Below are positions 9,221 through 17,300 of a stretch of DNA of 64,000 bases, piece after piece (positions within the stretch are counted from its first letter, which is position 1; each line of letters opens with the position of its first letter). Both the position numbers and the translations under genes were made by a program. The stretch spans positions 434,001-498,000 of the forward strand of contig NZ_UQJH01000001.1 of assembly GCF_900541275.1 (NCBI RefSeq). The letters are read 5' to 3'. Origin of the DNA: an uncultured Porphyromonas sp. (GTDB taxonomy: Bacteria; Bacteroidota; Bacteroidia; Bacteroidales; Porphyromonadaceae). The notes under the pieces were generated by a model. That model saw nothing but the letters and a program-made list of their open reading frames with translations, was not told the DNA's origin and did not search any database.

Positions 9221-10513
9221 ATGAATACCAACCTACCCCCTCTCGCGGAACGGATGAGACCCGGCACACTTGAGGGCTACTTCGGTCAGAGCGACTTAGT
9301 CCGCCCCGGAGGACCTATTCACGATATGCTTGAGACGGGCCTCCTTCGCTCCTTCATCCTGTGGGGTCCCCCGGGAGTGGGTAAGACGACCTTGGCGAGG
9401 ATCGTAGCCAAGCACTTTGACCTCCCCTTCTTCACCCTCAGCGCAGTAAGCTCGGGGGTCAAGGAGGTTCGCGATGTGATCAAGCAGGCCGAGGACTACA
9501 GAAATGGTCTCTTTGCCCAGGGTGCACCAATACTCTTCATCGACGAGATTCACCGATTCAGCAAGTCCCAGCAGGACTCTCTGCTGCACGCCGTGGAGCA
9601 AGGGAGCGTGGTGCTGATCGGTGCCACAACCGAGAACCCATCCTTTGAGGTGATCCGCCCACTCCTATCTCGCTGCCGGGTACTCGTGCTGAAACCTCTC
9701 ACACAGGGTGACTTGGATGAGCTCCTTCACTACACCCTCACCCGGGATGAGGTACTGAGGGAGTACGAGGTGCAGATCGACTCCACGGATGCTCTCTTCG
9801 CTGCTTCGGGAGGGGATGCCCGCAAGTTCCTCAATATCCTGGAGCTCATCGCGACGACACCGGAGGCTCTGGAGCGAAAGAGCTTCACCATCTCCGATGA
9901 GATCGTGGCTCAACAGATCCAGAGAAATCCCGGTGTCTACGACAAGGGTGGCGAGATGCACTACGACATCATATCAGCCTTCATCAAGAGCATCCGTGGA
10001 AGTGACCCCGACGCTGCCATATACTGGCTCGCCAGGATGATCGATGGGGGAGAGGACCCAAAGTTTATCGCTCGCCGACTGGTCATCTCGGCGTCCGAGG
10101 ACATCGGCCTCGCCAACCCCAATGCTATGCTGATCGCCGAAGTGGCCTTTACCGCTGTGGAGCGCATAGGCTGGCCTGAGGGGCGTATCCCACTAGCGGA
10201 GGCGACCATCTATCTCGCCTCCTCCCCCAAGAGCAATAGCGCCTACACTGCTATCAACCAAGCTCTTGCATTCGTCCGTAAGAGTCCACCCCACCCTGTA
10301 CCGATGCACCTGAGAAATGCACCCACGGAGCTTATGGACGAGCTGGGGTATGGAAAGGGGTACATCTACCCCCACGACTACAAGGACCACTATGCTCCGC
10401 AGCAATACCTCCCCGACGAAGTGGTGGGCACCTCCTTCTGGAGACCGGCGGACAATGCCCAAGAGGCTCAGCTACTCCAGCGGCTGAGGCAAATGAAAGG
10501 AGAGCCGGAGTGA
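9221..10513 (+). CDS. rarA: Replication-associated recombination protein A (AAA+ ATPase)
   Basis: The 430-residue protein matches the RarA/MgsA/WRNIP1 family in length and motifs. It has Walker A GPPGVGKT (49-56), Walker B LFIDEIH (Asp108-Glu109), sensor-1 GATTENPSFE, and the SNSAYTAINQAL region of the C-terminal tetramerisation domain. It acts at stalled replication forks with clamp-loader-like ATPase activity. It is a single gene reading toward the SRP RNA/tRNA-Thr unit. The downstream space holds a palindromic repeat array rather than an ordinary terminator. Confidence 0.95.
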   Translation: MNTNLPPLAERMRPGTLEGYFGQSDLVRPGGPIHDMLETGLLRSFILWGPPGVGKTTLARIVAKHFDLPFFTLSAVSSGVKEVRDVIKQAEDYRNGLFAQGAPILFIDEIHRFSKSQQDSLLHAVEQGSVVLIGATTENPSFEVIRPLLSRCRVLVLKPLTQGDLDELLHYTLTRDEVLREYEVQIDSTDALFAASGGDARKFLNILELIATTPEALERKSFTISDEIVAQQIQRNPGVYDKGGEMHYDIISAFIKSIRGSDPDAAIYWLARMIDGGEDPKFIARRLVISASEDIGLANPNAMLIAEVAFTAVERIGWPEGRIPLAEATIYLASSPKSNSAYTAINQALAFVRKSPPHPVPMHLRNAPTELMDELGYGKGYIYPHDYKDHYAPQQYLPDEVVGTSFWRPADNAQEAQLLQRLRQMKGEPE

Positions 10514-10520
10514 GCGGAGT

Positions 10521-10602
10521 CTAATACCGATATTAGACATTCCTTTTATCGGTATTAGACGTTTCTTTTACCGATATTAGGCGCGCCTAATATCGGTGAA
10601 AG
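10521..10602. repeat. Palindromic 22-bp-period repeat array, locus 1 (4 units)
   Basis: Four 16-bp units begin at 10521, 10543, 10565 and 10587, separated by 6-bp spacers. Unit 1 is CTAATACCGATATTAG. Units 2 and 3 begin CTTTTA. Unit 4 (CTAATATCGGTGAAAG) is nearly the reverse complement of unit 3, so units 3 and 4 with their GCGCGC spacer form one long inverted repeat. The array starts 7 bases after the rarA stop codon and ends 96 bases before the SRP RNA promoter. Confidence 0.9.
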
Positions 10603-10698
10603 AAATATGCCACAGGAGGCAGAGTTACTTTTCGACCATATTAAATGGTCCTCAATCCTTTATCGAGAGCAGAGGGAATGACCGAAGAGAGGGTCCTC

Positions 10699-10729
10699 TT
10701 TGAGGGACGGGAAAAAGTCTGTACCTTTG
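10699..10729 (+). promoter_or_regulatory. Promoter of SRP RNA-tRNA-Thr unit
   Basis: TTTG (10699-10702), 19 bases, then TACCTTTG (10722-10729) is a full match to the Bacteroidota consensus. The predicted start near 10736-10740 lies just before the SRP RNA terminal stem. Confidence 0.8.
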
Positions 10730-10749
10730 CAGTGTCAAGCCGACAATAT

Positions 10750-10850
10750 CCGGGCAAGTCCTACACGGTCAGCTCCCCACGAATCCCCCCAGGGCTTGAT
10801 CGCAGCAAGGGTAGTGGGTTGTAGCGACGCGATGTAGACAGCTTGCCCAC
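10750..10850 (+). ncRNA. ffs: Signal recognition particle RNA (4.5S type)
   Basis: GGGCAAG (10752-10758) pairs with CTTGCCC (10842-10848), closing a rod-like fold. CTACA pairs with TGTAG, and CCCCAC with GTGGG, further in. The apical part has CCAGG opposite AGCAAGG, like the symmetric loop of the Ffh-binding helix. The 3' portion (GATGTAGACAGCTTGCCCACCC-like) closely resembles the 3' end of E. coli 4.5S RNA. It would bind Ffh and guide membrane-protein targeting. A perfect promoter precedes it, and tRNA-Thr begins 4 bases after the closing stem. Ends are approximate to a few bases. Confidence 0.83.
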
Positions 10851-10852
10851 CC

Positions 10853-10925
10853 GCCTTCTTAGCTCAGTTGGTAGAGCTTCTGATTTGTAATCAGATGGTC
10901 GTAGGTTCGAGTCCTATAGAAGGCT
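10853..10925 (+). tRNA. tRNA-Thr (anticodon TGT)
   Basis: The gene is 73 bases. The 7-bp acceptor stem is GCCTTCT/AGAAGGC and the D-arm is AGCTCAGTTGGTAGAGC. The anticodon stem TCTGA/TCAGA encloses the loop TTTGTAA (anticodon TGT, reading ACA). The T-arm is GTAGG-TTCGAGT-CCTAT. CCA is not encoded. It is apparently processed from a common transcript with the SRP RNA. Confidence 0.97.
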
Positions 10926-10933
10926 CTCATCAA

Positions 10934-10976
10934 GAAGCGACTGTAAGTGACGAGCCATCGTACTTACAGTCGCTTC
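10934..10976 (+). terminator. Terminator after tRNA-Thr
   Basis: A perfect 15-bp stem (10934-10948 with 10962-10976) with a 13-base loop lies 8 bases after the tRNA; only a short T-rich stretch (CTTACTTAC) follows. Confidence 0.75.
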
Positions 10977-10996
10977 CTTACTTACGTCAGATTGGG

Positions 10997-11004
10997 TAAG
11001 TTTG
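10997..11004 (+). promoter_or_regulatory. Candidate -7 element for outer membrane protein gene
   Basis: TAAGTTTG fits TAnnTTTG and lies 71 bases before the ATG at 11075. No TTTG is found at the expected -33 distance. Confidence 0.35.
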
Positions 11005-11074
11005 CTCTTGAGAGTGACCCTCGCACTCCCTTCGACAGTTTTTGCACATTCACCATTCCTCACCTGATCCTTCG

Positions 11075-13816
11075 ATGCACCGCTCATCCACCCCTAAGCA
11101 CCCTACTCTACTGCTTATAGGCGTAGCTCTCTGCATTATCCTCCTGCCGAGAGCCTATGCCCAGAGCAGCTCCTCAGAGATCAAGGGGCGTGTCTACGAC
11201 ACGGATGAGGAGGAGTGGATGACCGCAGCGAGTGTGCGGCTCCTGAGTGCCACCGACTCCACTCTGGAGGAAGGGGTGATGACCGACAAGCAGGGACGCT
11301 TCAGACTCCATGTCTCCACGCCCGGGAGCTATCTCGTAGACATCTCTTTCATTGGCTACACGCCCTACCGCAAGGCGGTATCCATCGGAGCGAACTCTAA
11401 GATCGACCTCGGACGGATCAAGCTCTCCCCGTCTGCGACGGCACTGAGCGAGCTGAAGGTCGTGGGACAGGCGAGTCCGGTGACGATCAAGAAGGACACG
11501 GTGCAATTTAGCGCCGATGCCTTCAAGGTTCGCCCCGGTGCCTCGGTGGAGGAGCTGCTACGCCGTATCCCCGGGATCGAGGTAGACGCAGATGGAAACA
11601 TCACTTACAATGGGGAGGCCATCGAGCGGGTGGAGCTGGACGGCAGAGACTTCTTCTCCTCCGACCCGACTATGGCGACTAGGAATCTCCCCGCTGACCT
11701 GATCAAGAACGTACAGGTGGTCGACAAGAAGTCCGAGCAATCCAGGCTCACCGGTATGGACGATGGAGAGAAGACGAAAATACTCAACCTCAACGTGAAG
11801 GAAGGGCTGAAGAAAGGCCTCCTCGGCAGCCTAAAGGCCGGCTACGGGACAAAGGACCGATACAGAGTAGACCTAATGGGATCGGCATTTAGAGGAGACG
11901 AGCGGATCACCCTCCTCGCTAATCTCAATAACACTAACGGGGTAAGGCGCGGGAGAGGAGACCGAACCCAACGCTCAGTGGGAGCCAACTACGACAATAA
12001 AGTAAGTGATAAGCTCAACGTCACCGCCGAGCTCTCATATCAAGAGAACGACAACACCCTGTCCAGTCGGATGACTCGGGAAAACCTCCTCGGAGAAGCC
12101 ACTCATACCACCACCGACCGCACCACCTCCTCCCAGGATGAACTCTCACGTCGTGGCTCTATGGGTGGTCGTCTCGAGTGGACACCCTCTGAGAGGACTG
12201 CACTTTTCTTTATGCCCGATATCAGTATTGGTCGGAGCCGATCCCACTCTCTGTCTCAGTACAGTACAGAGGCAATGACAGGAGAGACGATCAACTCCGG
12301 CTCCTCGGAGAGGGAGGAGAAGAGTCGCGACGACGGAGCGAGTGGCTACCTCCACTTCCGCCACACCTTTAACGACGATGGGCGAAATATCTACGTCAGA
12401 GTCTTTGGGCGACACGAGTCGGGCAACAGCGACGGGACACTCAAGAGCGTCACCACCTTCACCAAGGGCAACAGAAGCGAGACCCTAGATCAGCGGACCA
12501 GCTCCCGTAACGAGAGTAATCGGGGCGGTATCTCCGTCTCCTATATGGAGCCTCTCAGTAAGTACTGGGCACTCCAGGGCAGCTACAGCCTCGACGGCGA
12601 GTACAGGACGAGCGATCGCCTTGCCTATCAGGCCGACGCAGAGGGGGAGTACACCATACTGGACAAGCGCTACTCCAGAGGCTCCAGCAATAGGTACCTC
12701 AACCACCGGATCGGTGCGATGGCGAGGTACCAGCCGAGACCTAAGAGTAGCATCTCCCTCGGAGTCGATGCGCTGCCCACCCACACGCACACGATCACCA
12801 CGAGTGGTGAGGAGGTCACCTACGACCACGAGCGAAGCATCGTCAACTATGCGCCCTCGCTCATCGTAGACCTGAGGAACGACCGAGGACTACAGTATAT
12901 GCTGCACTATAGAGGGCGCACCAGTCAGCCCTCTATGGAGCAACTGAGCCCCGTCACCATACAGACCTCGCCACTCTCCCAGACGACCGGTAACCCTGAC
13001 CTGCTTCCCTCGTTTAGGCATATGATATTTATGCGTGGATCTATGGAGAATCGTGAGAAGCGCCAGAGCCTGCAGATATTTGGCTACATGGGGACGGTGA
13101 ATAATGCGATCATCAGTCGTCGCGAAATAGACCGAGAGACGGGCATCAGCCGCACCACGTACGAGAACGTGAATGGCGTCTACTCCTACAGTGCCGGCGG
13201 GTCGCTAAGCTTACCCTTATCCAAGAGCCTGACCTCCTTCACCAACGGCCGGATCGGTGGCAATAGAGGCAAGGGGTATGTCAATGGAGATCTGAACACC
13301 TCCCTCAGCAGCACCATCAATCTCTCGGAGAGAGTCACTTGGTCGGGCGAGTATCTGCAGTCATCGCTGGGCTTCTCTGGGGGCTACAACCACCTAACCA
13401 ATACGGTATCCCGCCAGAGTGATCGAGAGACACTCGACTACAGGCTCTTCTGCGAAGCCACCTGGACGCCACCCTTCGGTCTCAGTCTCTCTCATCGTCT
13501 CTCCTACAGAGATGCCAAGGGGTACCATGACGATGTGAAGCGAAACCTCTGGATATGGGACCTCAGCCTGGGATACTCCTTCCTCAAGGACCGGAGGGGG
13601 ACACTGGAGCTGGAGGCACTGGATCTGCTGGGACAGAGGAGTACCTTCCGTCGCACCTCGACCGCTCAGTCCATCACCGATATACTGTACGAGGGAGTCA
13701 CATCGTACGTTATGCTGACCTTTACTTATAAGTTCAATACCCTACCGACAGCAGACCCCTCTGCCGATCGCTCCTCACGGTCAAGATACCAGTCCCGGTA
13801 CTACCATAGGATGTGA
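11075..13816 (+). CDS. TonB-dependent-receptor-like outer membrane beta-barrel protein
   Basis: From the ATG at 11075 the protein has 913 residues. It has a signal peptide (hydrophobic LLLIGVALCIILL, probable cleavage after AYA near residue 29). A carboxypeptidase-regulatory-like domain follows (SSEIKGRVYD to about residue 120). Then come a plug-like region (VEELLRRIPGIEVDADGNI) and a long barrel rich in alternating aromatic and polar strands, ending in a short tail. This is the OMP_b-brl_3-like organisation of Bacteroidota. The ligand is unknown. No SusD-like lipoprotein or TonB gene is adjacent, so it is not a polysaccharide-utilisation pair. A longer reading frame from TTG at 11042 exists but would place extra residues before the signal peptide. 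Confidence 0.85.
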   Translation: MHRSSTPKHPTLLLIGVALCIILLPRAYAQSSSSEIKGRVYDTDEEEWMTAASVRLLSATDSTLEEGVMTDKQGRFRLHVSTPGSYLVDISFIGYTPYRKAVSIGANSKIDLGRIKLSPSATALSELKVVGQASPVTIKKDTVQFSADAFKVRPGASVEELLRRIPGIEVDADGNITYNGEAIERVELDGRDFFSSDPTMATRNLPADLIKNVQVVDKKSEQSRLTGMDDGEKTKILNLNVKEGLKKGLLGSLKAGYGTKDRYRVDLMGSAFRGDERITLLANLNNTNGVRRGRGDRTQRSVGANYDNKVSDKLNVTAELSYQENDNTLSSRMTRENLLGEATHTTTDRTTSSQDELSRRGSMGGRLEWTPSERTALFFMPDISIGRSRSHSLSQYSTEAMTGETINSGSSEREEKSRDDGASGYLHFRHTFNDDGRNIYVRVFGRHESGNSDGTLKSVTTFTKGNRSETLDQRTSSRNESNRGGISVSYMEPLSKYWALQGSYSLDGEYRTSDRLAYQADAEGEYTILDKRYSRGSSNRYLNHRIGAMARYQPRPKSSISLGVDALPTHTHTITTSGEEVTYDHERSIVNYAPSLIVDLRNDRGLQYMLHYRGRTSQPSMEQLSPVTIQTSPLSQTTGNPDLLPSFRHMIFMRGSMENREKRQSLQIFGYMGTVNNAIISRREIDRETGISRTTYENVNGVYSYSAGGSLSLPLSKSLTSFTNGRIGGNRGKGYVNGDLNTSLSSTINLSERVTWSGEYLQSSLGFSGGYNHLTNTVSRQSDRETLDYRLFCEATWTPPFGLSLSHRLSYRDAKGYHDDVKRNLWIWDLSLGYSFLKDRRGTLELEALDLLGQRSTFRRTSTAQSITDILYEGVTSYVMLTFTYKFNTLPTADPSADRSSRSRYQSRYYHRM

Positions 13817-13857
13817 CGAAGAGAGGGCCCTACTTTTATAGTGCCCTACAAAAGCGT

Positions 13858-13865
13858 TATCTTTG
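13858..13865 (+). promoter_or_regulatory. Candidate promoter (-7 box) of lysS-gpsA
   Basis: TATCTTTG fits the consensus; TTTT (13834-13837) lies 20 bases upstream as a poor -33 match. The 75-base leader contains AAGTGTA (13872-13878) complementary to TACACTT (13897-13903). Confidence 0.5.
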
Positions 13866-13941
13866 CAGATAAAGTGTACCAGGCAGATAGCCATGATACA
13901 CTTGTACTCTAATCAGTTAAGAACTCATCATCAGAAAAGAC

Positions 13942-15498
13942 ATGGAGAGACAATATAGTGAGCAGGAGCTCCTGCGTCGTGATAGCCTACAGAAGTTGCG
14001 TGACCTGGGGATCAACCCCTACCCCGCTGAGGAGTATGTGGTGGATGCCACCTCGCAGGACATCAAGGACCATTTCTCGGATGATGAGGAGCATCCTCGA
14101 CAGGTGAGGATAGCCGGGCGGCTGATGTCTCGACGGATCATGGGCAAGGCCTCCTTTGCAGAGCTCCAGGACAGCGAGGGCAGGATACAGCTCTACATTA
14201 CTCGCGATGACATAGCCCCCGAGGAGGATAAGACACTCTATAATGTGGTCTTCAAGAAACTCCTCGACATTGGCGACATCATCGGGGTGGAGGGCTTTGT
14301 CTTCCGCACCAAGATGGGCGAGATCAGTGTCCATGTGCAGAGGCTTACCCTGCTCTCCAAGTCTCTCCGACCACTCCCGGTCGTGAAGGTAAAGGATGGG
14401 GAGACCTATGATGCCTTTACCGATCCGGAGCAACGCTACCGTATGCGGTATGTGGACCTGATCGTAAATCCGCAGAATAGAGACATCTTCATCAAACGGA
14501 CGAAGATGTATAGTGCCTTCAGGGACTTCTTCAATTCTCGCGGCTTCCTCGAGGTGGAGACGCCCATTCTGCAGACGATCCCCGGCGGAGCGTCGGCTCG
14601 TCCTTTCGTCACCCACCACAATGCTCTGGATATCCCTCTCTACCTGAGGATAGCGGACGAGCTCTTCCTCAAGAGACTGATCGTCGGAGGGTACGATGCT
14701 GTGTACGAGTTTGGGAAAAACTTCCGCAACGAGGGGATGGATCGTACGCACAATCCCGAGTTTACCGGGATGGAGGTATATGTCGCCTACAAGGACTACA
14801 ACTGGATGATGGAGATGACCGAGCAGCTGCTCGAGTACACCGCACTTCAGGTCAATGGCAAGACGACCGTGGAGCTGGATGGCAAGACCATCGACCTCAA
14901 GGCTCCCTACCGGCGACTCACCATGACCGATGCCATCAAGGAGTATGGGGACTACGACATCACCGACAAGACCGAGGAGGAGCTGAGGGCCAAGTGCAAG
15001 GAGCTAGGGATCGAGGTGGACGACTCCTTCGGTAAGGGCAAGCTAATCGATGAGCTCTTTGGCGAGATCTGCGAGGAGCACCTGATCCAGCCCACCTTCA
15101 TCACCGACTACCCTGTGGAGATGTCACCGCTGACGAAGATGCACCGCACCAAGCCCGGACTGACGGAGCGCTTTGAGCTGATGATCAATGGCAGCGAGCT
15201 TGCCAATGCCTACACCGAGCTCAATGACCCGATCGACCAGCTGGAGCGCTTTGAGGATCAGCTGAGACTGTCAGAGAAGGGAGACGATGAGGCCATGTTT
15301 ATCGACCAAGACTTTGTCCGAGCCTTGGAGTATGGTATGCCCCCAACGAGTGGTCTCGGGATAGGGATGGATCGCTTGGCGATGCTCCTGACTGAGCAGG
15401 ATACGATCCAGGAGGTACTGCTCTTCCCCACGATGAAGCCTATATCTCAGCCCAAGGGCGAAGTGGAGGAGGAGGAAGCGGACTCTGATAGCGAGTGA
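13942..15498 (+). CDS. lysS: Lysyl-tRNA synthetase, class II
   Basis: The 518-residue enzyme has an N-terminal OB-fold anticodon-binding domain (about 60-160). The class II core follows, with motif 2 FRNEGMDRTHNPEFT and motif 3 GLGIGMDRLAMLL. It charges tRNA-Lys in the cytoplasm. An insertion near residues 340-385 (a lysine/glutamate-rich helical segment, ITDKTEEELRAKCKELGIEV) is seen in Bacteroidota homologues. The C-terminus is acidic (EEEEADSDSE). Its end overlaps or abuts gpsA. A lysS-gpsA order is common in Bacteroidota. Confidence 0.97.
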   Translation: MERQYSEQELLRRDSLQKLRDLGINPYPAEEYVVDATSQDIKDHFSDDEEHPRQVRIAGRLMSRRIMGKASFAELQDSEGRIQLYITRDDIAPEEDKTLYNVVFKKLLDIGDIIGVEGFVFRTKMGEISVHVQRLTLLSKSLRPLPVVKVKDGETYDAFTDPEQRYRMRYVDLIVNPQNRDIFIKRTKMYSAFRDFFNSRGFLEVETPILQTIPGGASARPFVTHHNALDIPLYLRIADELFLKRLIVGGYDAVYEFGKNFRNEGMDRTHNPEFTGMEVYVAYKDYNWMMEMTEQLLEYTALQVNGKTTVELDGKTIDLKAPYRRLTMTDAIKEYGDYDITDKTEEELRAKCKELGIEVDDSFGKGKLIDELFGEICEEHLIQPTFITDYPVEMSPLTKMHRTKPGLTERFELMINGSELANAYTELNDPIDQLERFEDQLRLSEKGDDEAMFIDQDFVRALEYGMPPTSGLGIGMDRLAMLLTEQDTIQEVLLFPTMKPISQPKGEVEEEEADSDSE

Positions 15499-15500
15499 GT

Positions 15501-16544
15501 ATGAAGGAGACAGCCTCTAAGAGTGCGACAGACCCTAAGTCTTCCGCCACACCGGCGACCAAGATCGGACTCATCGGTAGCGGGAGCTGGGCTACGGCGT
15601 TAGCCAAGATCCTGCACGAGACAGGTCAGGAGTTCAATTGGTACTTCAGGTTCCGCAGCCAGATCCGGGCTTTCAAGAAGCAAGGGCATAACCCCAATTA
15701 CCTCACCTCAGTCAGCTTTGACACCTCCAAGGTCCACTTCTACAGCGACCTCACAGAGCTGGTAGAGGAGAGCGACACCCTGCTCCTCTGCACCCCTTCT
15801 CCATACCTCAAGGGCATACTGCAGAAGGTTGATCCGGAGAAGTATAAGGGGAAGGTCTTCCTCAATGCTGTCAAGGGAATTATCCCCGACAGCTATCAGC
15901 TGGTATCAGACTTCCTGTCCAGCGAATTTGGCATACCGATGTCTCAGATCGCTGTCATCTCCGGTCCCACGCACGCTGAGGAGGTGGCGATAGATCGGAC
16001 CAGTTACCTCACGATTGGCTGCGAGGACGAGGAGACGGCACTACGGCTTGCCCCGCTATTTCATGCGCCCTATGTCCATACTGTGATCAGTACCGACGTG
16101 AGGGGCATTGAGTATAGCAGCGTGCTGAAGAATATCTACGCCATCGCCTCTGGTATCACTCAGGGGATGAAGCTGGGAGACAACTTTATGGCAGTGCTGA
16201 TCTGCAACGCCACCGGAGAGATCAAGCGCTTTATCCGCACCGCCACCGAGAGTCGACCGCAGGTCTACGACTCTGCCTACTTAGGGGATCTCTTGGTGAC
16301 CGCCTACTCCCGCTACAGCCGTAATAGGACCTTCGGAAACTTCTTAGGCAAGGGCTACGGAGTCTATGAGGCGCAGCTCGAGATGGAGATGATCGCAGAG
16401 GGTTTTTATGGAGCAAAGTGCATCCATGAGGTGAATAAGAGATATGGCGTAGAGATACCGATTGCGGACGCGGTCTACGACATACTCTATGAGCACGTCA
16501 AGCCGGAGCAGGCATTTGAGGACCTTAAGCCACTCCTGAAGTGA
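15501..16544 (+). CDS. gpsA: NAD(P)H-dependent glycerol-3-phosphate dehydrogenase
   Basis: From the ATG at 15501 the protein is 347 residues; a GTG at 15495 overlapping the lysS stop is an alternative. The N-terminal Rossmann motif GLIGSGSWATALAKIL and the NAVKGI, ISGPTHAEEV and KNIYAIASGI segments identify GpsA. It reduces dihydroxyacetone phosphate to sn-glycerol-3-phosphate for phospholipid synthesis. It lies 2 bases after lysS and is surely co-transcribed with it. Confidence 0.96.
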   Translation: MKETASKSATDPKSSATPATKIGLIGSGSWATALAKILHETGQEFNWYFRFRSQIRAFKKQGHNPNYLTSVSFDTSKVHFYSDLTELVEESDTLLLCTPSPYLKGILQKVDPEKYKGKVFLNAVKGIIPDSYQLVSDFLSSEFGIPMSQIAVISGPTHAEEVAIDRTSYLTIGCEDEETALRLAPLFHAPYVHTVISTDVRGIEYSSVLKNIYAIASGITQGMKLGDNFMAVLICNATGEIKRFIRTATESRPQVYDSAYLGDLLVTAYSRYSRNRTFGNFLGKGYGVYEAQLEMEMIAEGFYGAKCIHEVNKRYGVEIPIADAVYDILYEHVKPEQAFEDLKPLLK

Positions 16545-16568
16545 GTCAAGCGCCGAGACAGGAGAAAT

Positions 16569-17285
16569 ATGTCGCATCATACCTCTGAGTCGAGGACCCC
16601 TTTTCCCCACATCTCCAAGCTGATCCCGGAGCTGTGGGATTGTCTCACGGACCGAGAGAGGGAGGTATTCATCCTACGGAGCAAGGTGTACACCTGTGAG
16701 GAGGGGGAGCGTATCTACCCGCACACGCCTAAGGAGCGGGGAGAGGAGCGGAGAGTCATCACCTTAGTAGAGGGTCAGGCACTGACCTACTATCTATACA
16801 ATGGCGAAGTGCCCATACACTTTACCGGTAAGGAGATGCTGGGGCTTGCGCGACTGCTCACCGGTATGGAGGACTGGTACACCTGCAAGGCGCTCACGAA
16901 GTGCCTCGTCCTCGCTCTCCCCGCAGAGATCGTGGAGATGGTGGTAGACAATAATGCACGGGCCTCCAAGCTACTCCTGACACGAGCTCTCAGGACTCTG
17001 CATACTAAGGATATGCGCCTTATCGTACTCAATACACGTCGCATGCCGGGGAGGATGGCCTCGACGCTGCTCTATTTGGATCAGATCTTCGGGAGAGAGG
17101 AGGACGGACAGACGCTCCGGGTGAGACTGACGAGGGGCGTGCTGGGTGGTCTGAGCAATATGACCACCAGCAATGCCACCAGAGTCCTGCGATCCCTAGA
17201 GGAGGATGGGATGATAGCACTACAGGGAAAGGAGATACAGATACTTAAGGAGACCGCCCTCGTAGATGTCAGTCGTCACGGATGA
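16569..17285 (+). CDS. Crp/Fnr-family transcriptional regulator
   Basis: The 238-residue protein has a cyclic-nucleotide-binding-like beta-roll (about residues 25-140). The C-terminal winged helix-turn-helix of the Crp type (LTRGVLGGLSNMTTSNATRVLRSLEEDGMI) is at about 185-225. No Cys cluster for an Fe-S centre is seen, so it is not a typical Fnr. The effector and targets are unknown. It sits 24 bases after gpsA and just before a MATE transporter, which it might regulate; this is only suggested by position. Confidence 0.82.
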   Translation: MSHHTSESRTPFPHISKLIPELWDCLTDREREVFILRSKVYTCEEGERIYPHTPKERGEERRVITLVEGQALTYYLYNGEVPIHFTGKEMLGLARLLTGMEDWYTCKALTKCLVLALPAEIVEMVVDNNARASKLLLTRALRTLHTKDMRLIVLNTRRMPGRMASTLLYLDQIFGREEDGQTLRVRLTRGVLGGLSNMTTSNATRVLRSLEEDGMIALQGKEIQILKETALVDVSRHG

Positions 17286-17300
17286 ACGACAAAACACTGG

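Noticed and set aside
10521..10602. Regular 22-bp repeats considered as a CRISPR array
   Set aside because: Repeats are 16 bp and palindromic, spacers only 6 bp and similar to each other, and no cas genes are present.
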